Source: Calditrichaceae bacterium
GTDB lineage: Bacteria > Calditrichota > Calditrichia > Calditrichales > Calditrichaceae
Assembly (NCBI GenBank): GCA_030622395.1
Contig: JAUXGF010000193.1
Location: 1-6,070 of the forward strand
DNA: 6,070 bases
Direction: 5' to 3'
Made by a program: the position numbers and the translations under genes. The notes under the pieces were generated by a model. The model was given only the letters and a program-made list of their open reading frames with translations, was not told the origin of the DNA and did not search any database. Positions 1-6,070 of this stretch are shown here, piece by piece. How positions within the stretch are numbered: the stretch's first letter is position 1; each line of letters starts with the position of its first letter.

Positions 1-202
1 AGACGGCTATTTGTTGAAGGGTAGAGTTGAAATTCAATTAAAAAAATATGAGGATGGTAAAAATACTTCTTTAAAAGGATTGGAACAATTCCCCGAAGAC
101 GCCGGTTTATGGTCAAATCTATATATTTGCTACGCCAACTTAAAAGAAAAAGAGAAGGCTGAAGAAGCCTATGAAAAGGCAAAAGAGTTTGGCGGTGAGT
201 AA
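1..202 (+). CDS. C-terminal end of a tetratricopeptide-repeat (TPR) protein, 5' partial
   Basis: An open frame runs in from the left edge (first full codon at base 2) and stops at TAA 200-202, giving 66 visible residues. They fit two TPR units. In the second (residues 34-65) the consensus positions are well matched: W37, L40, Y44, A53, Y57 and A60. The first (residues 1-33) is weaker, with G7, G19, G26 and P31 in the expected places. The protein ends one residue group after the last helix, so the TPR array reaches the C-terminus. TPRs are helical protein-interaction repeats; the partner, location and function cannot be told from this fragment. The TTG at base 11 is not a credible start, because the repeat pattern already runs through the codons before it. 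It converges on gyrA and is probably unrelated to it. Confident as a gene end, moderately confident as TPR. Confidence 0.8.
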   Translation, partial: DGYLLKGRVEIQLKKYEDGKNTSLKGLEQFPEDAGLWSNLYICYANLKEKEKAEEAYEKAKEFGGE

Positions 203-218
203 ATAAATATTTTAAAAT

Positions 219-250
219 AAAAAAGGAGAACAATTTGTTCTCCTTTTTTT
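219..250. terminator. Bidirectional intrinsic terminator between the TPR gene and gyrA
   Basis: An inverted repeat pairs GGAGAACA (225-232) with TGTTCTCC (236-243) around a 3-base ATT loop. The flanking A run (219-224) pairs with the T run (244-249), extending the stem to about 14 pairs. Read on the plus strand, the hairpin is followed by seven Ts (244-250) and would end the TPR transcript 17 bases past its stop. Read on the minus strand, it is followed by a T-rich stretch (224 down to 214, broken by one A) and would end the gyrA transcript about 30 bases past its stop. The symmetry and its place between two converging genes fit a shared Rho-independent terminator. Confidence 0.9.
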
Positions 251-279
251 ATATAAAATCCGTATCCGATAATTATATA

Positions 280-2730
280 TTAATCGTCCTCCACCTCTTC
301 TTCTTGATCTGATGGAATTAGTTTTGCCACATCGCTTACCTTGTCATTCTCATCCAATCTTATCAGCTTTACGCCTTGTGTGTTCCTTCCTATCACGCTG
401 ATTCTTTCAATATTTTGTCTTATAACCACGCCGTTTTCAGTAATTATCACAATATCTTCCGCTTCGCTAACCCCTAACGCGCTGACCAATTTTCCTGTTT
501 TTTCCGTTACTTTCATGGCGATAATACCGCTACCGGATCTTTTTTGCATTCGGTAGTCGCTTACGTTTGTCCGCTTGCCAAATCCTTTCTCCGAAATAGT
601 AAGCAGCCTGTCCAGATCCTTCGCCACTACTACCATCGAAATAACTTTATCGCCGCCCTTAAGTTTGATCCCCCTTACACCGGTTGTATTGCGTCCCGTT
701 TCTCTAACGTCTGTTTCGGTAAAATGTATTGACCTGCCGTTTTTAGTAATAAGGATAACTTCACTTTCCCCATCAGAAAATTTAGCTTCAATTAAATGAT
801 CGTCTTCCTTAATATTAACCGCAATAATACCGCCTTTTCTTGGTCTGCTAAAAGCCTTAATATTTGTCTTTTTTATAATCCCCTTTTCCGTCGCCATTAA
901 CACAAATCCCGGCTGCTCAAAATTCTTTACCGCAATAAAAGCGCAAATCTTTTCTCCCTGTTCAATATCAATCATATTGATAATAGGTCTTCCTTTTGAG
1001 GCTTTACCGGTTTGGGGAATTTTATATACTTTTAACCAATGACATTTACCCCGGTCGGTGAAAAATAGAATATAATCAAGAGTGTTGGCAATAAATAAAT
1101 GCTCTACAAAATCCTCTTCTTTAGTAATCGCTCCCGTAACGCCCCTGCCGCCCCTGTGTTGCGTTCGATACTCAGTCACAGGAAAACGCTTAATTGATCC
1201 GTTATGTGAAATAGTAATAACCATATCTTCTTCGGCAATCATATCTTCAATTGTAAAATCGTCATAGCTGGCTACAATTTCTGTTCTGCGATCGTCTGCA
1301 TATTTTTTATTTATTTCATCCAATTCTTCTTTAATGATTTCCCGTTGCAAATCCTCACTTTCAAGGATTTTTCTTAATTTTTCAATTAATTCTAAAATCT
1401 CACGGTATTCTTTTTCGATTTTATCTCTTTCAAGACCCGTCAAACGCTGTAAGCGCATCTCTAAAATCGCCTTAGCTTGAATTTCAGATAAACCAAATGT
1501 TTCTATCAACCGTTCCTTTGCCATTTGCGGATCTTTTGACGTCTTTATTAGCTCAACTATTTCATCAATATTATCAATAGCGATTTTTAAGCCTTCGAGA
1601 ATATGAGCGCGTTTCTCAGCTTCATCTAAATCATACTTTGTTCTCCGAACAACTACTTCAACACGGTGATTAATAAAGTGTTGAATTATTTCTTTAAGAT
1701 TCAATACCATGGGTCTGCCGTCAACTAAAGCCAATAAATTAATACTGAAGGTTGTCTGCATTGCGCTGTGCTTGTAAAGAATATTTAAAACCACTTGAGG
1801 ATTGACGTCTTTTTTTAGATCAATAACGATCCGCATGCCGTCGCGGTCCGATTCATCGCGAAAATCGGAAATGCCTTCGACTTTCTTTTCTTTTATTAAT
1901 TCAACTATTTTATTGATAAGATTAAGTTTGTTTACCTGGTAAGGGATTTCATTTATAATAATGCTTTCGCGTCCATTTTTATGTGTTTCAATATCAACCT
2001 TAGCCCTAACTAAAACTTTACCTTTACCGGTTAAATAGGCGCTATGTATTCCGTCAATACCATAAATACTGGCGCCAGTTGGAAAGTCGGGTCCTTTTAT
2101 ATATTGCATCAATTCACGAACATCTGTCTGCGGATTATCAATTAATACTTTTACGGCGGATATTACTTCATTTATATTATGAGGCGGGATATTAGTCGCC
2201 ATACCAACCGCAATTCCCGATGACCCGTTAATTAATAAATTAGGCAGGTTTGCCGGCAGAACAACCGGTTCGTCTAAACTATCATCAAAGTTCCGGACAA
2301 AGTCTATTGTTTTTTTGTTTATATCGGTTAATAGCTCTTCGGCAATACGCTCCATTCTTATTTCCGTATACCGCATTGCCGCCGGGGAATCGCCGTCTAC
2401 TGAACCAAAATTTCCCTGCCCGTTTATCAAGGGATATCTTAAAGAAAAATCCTGAACCATCCGCACGATTGTATCATAAACTGCTTTATCTCCATGCGGA
2501 TGAAATTTACCAAGAACTTCCCCCACAATGCGCGCGCTTTTTTTAAACGGCTTGCTATGTGTTATCCCAAGCTCATGCATACCATAAAGCACCCGCCTAT
2601 GAACCGGCTTTAATCCATCGCGGACATCAGGAAGCGCCCGGGAGACTATTACCGACATAGAGTAATCAAGATAAGACTCCTTCATCTCATCTTCTATTAA
2701 TACAGGAAAAACCTTTTCATTTTCTGCCAT
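280..2730 (-). CDS. gyrA: DNA gyrase subunit A
   Basis: This is the breakage-reunion subunit of gyrase (A2B2), which passes one duplex through another and introduces negative supercoils using ATP hydrolysed by GyrB. It has 816 residues, within the usual GyrA range. The winged-helix domain has the HPHGD motif (77-81) and catalytic R120-Y121 in [10 protein letters not shown]. The tower follows, with the DNA-intercalating I173 in [11 protein letters not shown] charged coiled coil at about 425-480 leads to the C-terminal beta-pinwheel. There the GyrA box reads QHRGGRG (524-530), and five further blade-end motifs follow (near 576, 628, 679, 729 and 781), making six blades. The GyrA box and full pinwheel separate it from ParC. 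The tail DQEEEVEDD is acidic. Oddities are K82 at the usual Ser83 quinolone-contact position (D86 kept) and H525 in the GyrA box. The ATG has a good Shine-Dalgarno site and the start matches the family. It is last in the operon, 24 bases after gyrB. Confidence 0.98.
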   Translation of the reverse strand: MAENEKVFPVLIEDEMKESYLDYSMSVIVSRALPDVRDGLKPVHRRVLYGMHELGITHSKPFKKSARIVGEVLGKFHPHGDKAVYDTIVRMVQDFSLRYPLINGQGNFGSVDGDSPAAMRYTEIRMERIAEELLTDINKKTIDFVRNFDDSLDEPVVLPANLPNLLINGSSGIAVGMATNIPPHNINEVISAVKVLIDNPQTDVRELMQYIKGPDFPTGASIYGIDGIHSAYLTGKGKVLVRAKVDIETHKNGRESIIINEIPYQVNKLNLINKIVELIKEKKVEGISDFRDESDRDGMRIVIDLKKDVNPQVVLNILYKHSAMQTTFSINLLALVDGRPMVLNLKEIIQHFINHRVEVVVRRTKYDLDEAEKRAHILEGLKIAIDNIDEIVELIKTSKDPQMAKERLIETFGLSEIQAKAILEMRLQRLTGLERDKIEKEYREILELIEKLRKILESEDLQREIIKEELDEINKKYADDRRTEIVASYDDFTIEDMIAEEDMVITISHNGSIKRFPVTEYRTQHRGGRGVTGAITKEEDFVEHLFIANTLDYILFFTDRGKCHWLKVYKIPQTGKASKGRPIINMIDIEQGEKICAFIAVKNFEQPGFVLMATEKGIIKKTNIKAFSRPRKGGIIAVNIKEDDHLIEAKFSDGESEVILITKNGRSIHFTETDVRETGRNTTGVRGIKLKGGDKVISMVVVAKDLDRLLTISEKGFGKRTNVSDYRMQKRSGSGIIAMKVTEKTGKLVSALGVSEAEDIVIITENGVVIRQNIERISVIGRNTQGVKLIRLDENDKVSDVAKLIPSDQEEEVEDD

Positions 2731-2735
2731 TTCTA

Positions 2736-2740
2736 TCCTT
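2736..2740 (-). promoter_or_regulatory. gyrA ribosome binding site
   Basis: AAGGA on the minus strand lies in the 24-base gyrB-gyrA gap, with five bases between it and the gyrA ATG (2730). It supports that start and independent re-initiation after gyrB. No promoter or terminator is evident in the gap, so gyrA is probably translated from the gyrB transcript. Confidence 0.75.
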
Positions 2741-2754
2741 ATAAACTTATTATT

Positions 2755-4671
<1,917 letters not shown>

Positions 4672-4674
4672 TTA

Positions 4675-4680
4675 CCTTTT
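4675..4680 (-). promoter_or_regulatory. gyrB ribosome binding site overlapping the upstream stop codon
   Basis: AAAAGG on the minus strand is followed by 9 bases and then the gyrB ATG (4665). Its first two As are part of the TAA stop (4679-4681) of the DUF721/DciA-like gene. This layout suggests translational coupling: ribosomes ending on the upstream gene stop on top of the gyrB initiation region. Coupling is inference; the overlap is seen directly. Confidence 0.65.
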
Positions 4681-4969
4681 ATAATATAAATTTGACGTCT
4701 TTAATTTTAGATATTTTATCTGATTTATTGATAATACTAATTATATGCTTTTTTTTAATATTTAGTTCTTTCTTCCATGACTCTGTTTTAGTCTTTATTG
4801 TCAAAACTTTATTTACCAGTTTAATTGGACTGGTAATTTTTGCAATATTGGAAGTTACTATTTTATCCCAGTTTGTTATAATATAATATTCATTATAATC
4901 ATCTTCTAAATTATGCTCTTTTAGTATATTTTTTAAACTGCCGCCAATAGGTTTAAAATATTTTTCCAT
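4679..4969 (-). CDS. DUF721 family protein, DciA-like helicase-loading factor
   Basis: This 96-residue protein fits the DUF721 (DciA) family, whose characterised members help load or activate the replicative helicase DnaB in bacteria lacking DnaC/DnaI-type loaders. Visible family features are an N-terminal helix (FKPIGGSLKNILKEHNL), W34 in a W-D-K-I-V segment, then N-I-A-x-I-T-x-P-I-K-L (41-51), the strand VLTIKTKTESW (55-65), KKEL followed by a helix ending in IIN, and the closing strand IKDVKFIL. The core KH-like fold seems complete, and there is no added C-terminal tail, unlike longer DciA proteins. It is lysine-rich and basic, as expected for a DNA binder. It sits 20 bases after recF and 13 before gyrB, where DUF721 genes are often found. 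Its own ribosome site is weak: only GAG about 10 bases before the ATG, so coupling to recF translation is likely. Family call is good; the helicase role is inferred from the family. Confidence 0.85.
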   Translation of the reverse strand: MEKYFKPIGGSLKNILKEHNLEDDYNEYYIITNWDKIVTSNIAKITSPIKLVNKVLTIKTKTESWKKELNIKKKHIISIINKSDKISKIKDVKFIL

Positions 4970-4989
4970 TGTATACAGCTCAACAATTT

Positions 4990-6070
4990 TTAGTATATAA
5001 CAGACCCATTTATAATTTCGATATAATTGCTGTCTTTTAAATATGAATTTTTAAACTTATCTCGCAGTGTTGTTGTAATAAACGTCTGTCCGATATTTTT
5101 AATATATTCTACAAGATTGTTATTTCTCGTACTATCCAATTCGCTAAAAATATCATCCATCAATAAAACAGGGCTTTCGTTCTTCTTCTCTTTAAGGTAT
5201 TCACTTTCTACAAATTTTAAGGCTATTAAAAATGTTTTGTTTTCTCCCTGTGATCCAAATGTTTTTATTAGGTGATCATCTTTAAGAAATTCAATATCAT
5301 CCCGATGAGGACCTATTAAGGTAGTCTGTCTTAAAATATCGTTTTCTATATCAAGTGACAATAATTCAAAATACTTGTTTTTTAATTTATCTATATCAAC
5401 TTTTTCAAGCTTTTTAATTAGATTAGATTTATAATTTATTGAAATTTTTTCATCCTTATCGGATATAATTTTATAATACTGCGCTATCTTTGTATTTAAA
5501 TAATCAACTATTTTTAACCTGGAAATAATAATCTCGACGCCGTATTGAACAAGCTGCTCATCCCATGGAAATAACGCTTTTTTTGATTCTTTGTTATCAT
5601 TAATTAAAGATAGAAGTTTGTTGCGTTGTAAAAGAGATTTTTTATAATTCTGGAGCGCCTGTAAATATAATGGACTTACTTGTGACAATAAAATATCAAG
5701 GAAACGTCTTCTATTAGCCGGCACGCCGTAAGTTAATTCCAAATCTTCTAATGAAAGTAAAACAGTTGGAACAATGCCAATTATTTCAGAAAATTTTTCT
5801 ATTTTATTCTCATTTAAAAATATATTTTTTCCATCTTTTACAGAATAAAATAAACGTATAAAAATATCGTTATTGTTTTTTGTATTAAATTTTCCTTTAA
5901 TATTAAAATATTCTTTGGAATGTTGTAAAGTAATTTTTTCAGAGCCAACGCGAAAACTTTTACTTATAGATAAATAATATATAGATTCTAATATTGACGT
6001 TTTTCCTTGTCCGTTTTCACCAAAAATTATATTTACATTTTTATCAAATTTTAATTCCTCTTTACTAATA
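4990..6070 (-). CDS. recF: DNA replication and repair protein RecF, 5' partial
   Basis: RecF is an SMC/ABC-like ATPase that, with RecO and RecR, directs RecA to single-stranded gaps at damaged forks. The frame is open from base 6069 to the TAA at 4990-4992, giving 359 residues; by comparison with Bacillus RecF about 13 N-terminal residues lie beyond the edge. Walker A is GENGQGKTS (5995-6021). The family stretch LSLEDLELTYGVPANRRRFL comes next, then a lysine-rich helical arm, then IGPHRDD and the ABC signature region FGSQGENKT (5233-5259). Walker B with D-loop, VLLMDDIFSELD, is at 5134-5169, and QTFITTT follows shortly after. All key ATPase motifs are present. The signature reads SQGEN where SQGQQ is usual. 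An apparent TTG start at 5742 is internal, since Walker A lies upstream of it. The gene is much more AT-rich than gyrAB. It is the first visible gene of the operon, and dnaN would be expected upstream. Confidence 0.96.
   Translation of the reverse strand, partial: ISKEELKFDKNVNIIFGENGQGKTSILESIYYLSISKSFRVGSEKITLQHSKEYFNIKGKFNTKNNNDIFIRLFYSVKDGKNIFLNENKIEKFSEIIGIVPTVLLSLEDLELTYGVPANRRRFLDILLSQVSPLYLQALQNYKKSLLQRNKLLSLINDNKESKKALFPWDEQLVQYGVEIIISRLKIVDYLNTKIAQYYKIISDKDEKISINYKSNLIKKLEKVDIDKLKNKYFELLSLDIENDILRQTTLIGPHRDDIEFLKDDHLIKTFGSQGENKTFLIALKFVESEYLKEKKNESPVLLMDDIFSELDSTRNNNLVEYIKNIGQTFITTTLRDKFKNSYLKDSNYIEIINGSVIY

Noticed and set aside
203..279. Small gene or RNA between the TPR gene and gyrA
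   Set aside because: The 77-base gap is explained by the terminator hairpin and AT-rich flanks, with no ribosome site or open frame of note.
2250..2546. 98-residue plus-strand open frame inside gyrA
   Set aside because: It lies fully antisense to the highly conserved GyrA active-site region, and its composition (Pro, Leu, Arg) mirrors that gene. There is no family resemblance or ribosome site to support it.
4990..5742. recF as a 250-residue protein starting at TTG 5742
   Set aside because: The same frame stays open to the window edge and encodes the Walker A motif GENGQGKTS and other conserved RecF sequence upstream, so the TTG is an internal leucine codon of a gene cut by the window.

Overview
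This window is a housekeeping replication and topology locus from a fairly low-GC bacterium. It carries four same-strand genes in the order recF (5' end beyond the window), a DUF721/DciA-like gene, gyrB and gyrA, all on the minus strand. A convergent plus-strand gene ends at the other edge. The recF-DUF721-gyrB-gyrA order is the tail of the dnaA-dnaN-recF-gyrB-gyrA cluster often found near the chromosomal origin, so the window probably lies close to oriC; that is inference, because dnaA, dnaN and any origin would be beyond base 6070. The proteins are clearly bacterial. GyrB is the short form of about 636 residues, without the extra C-terminal insertion of gammaproteobacterial GyrB. I cannot assign a phylum from the sequence alone.

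Layout from left to right. Bases 1-202 hold the last 66 codons of a tetratricopeptide-repeat protein (+). Bases 203-279 hold a strong hairpin with T runs on both sides, which can terminate both converging transcripts. Bases 280-2730 are gyrA (-), 2755-4665 gyrB (-), 4679-4969 the DUF721/DciA-like gene (-), and 4990-6070 recF (-, lacking roughly its first 13 codons). The minus-strand gaps are 20, 13 and 24 bases, with no terminator between the genes, so they probably form one operon read from right to left.

How the genes work together: GyrA and GyrB form the A2B2 gyrase that introduces negative supercoils ahead of forks and supports initiation. DciA-family proteins help load the replicative helicase DnaB. 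RecF, with RecO and RecR, directs RecA to gapped DNA at stalled forks. All core catalytic motifs of gyrase and RecF are present and no gene is broken.

I found no mobile element, CRISPR array, RNA gene or undescribed system. The points worth a second look are small: a lysine at the quinolone-contact position of GyrA, a histidine variant of the GyrA box, a divergent RecF signature motif, and a marked AT shift between the recF/DUF721 half and the gyrase half.
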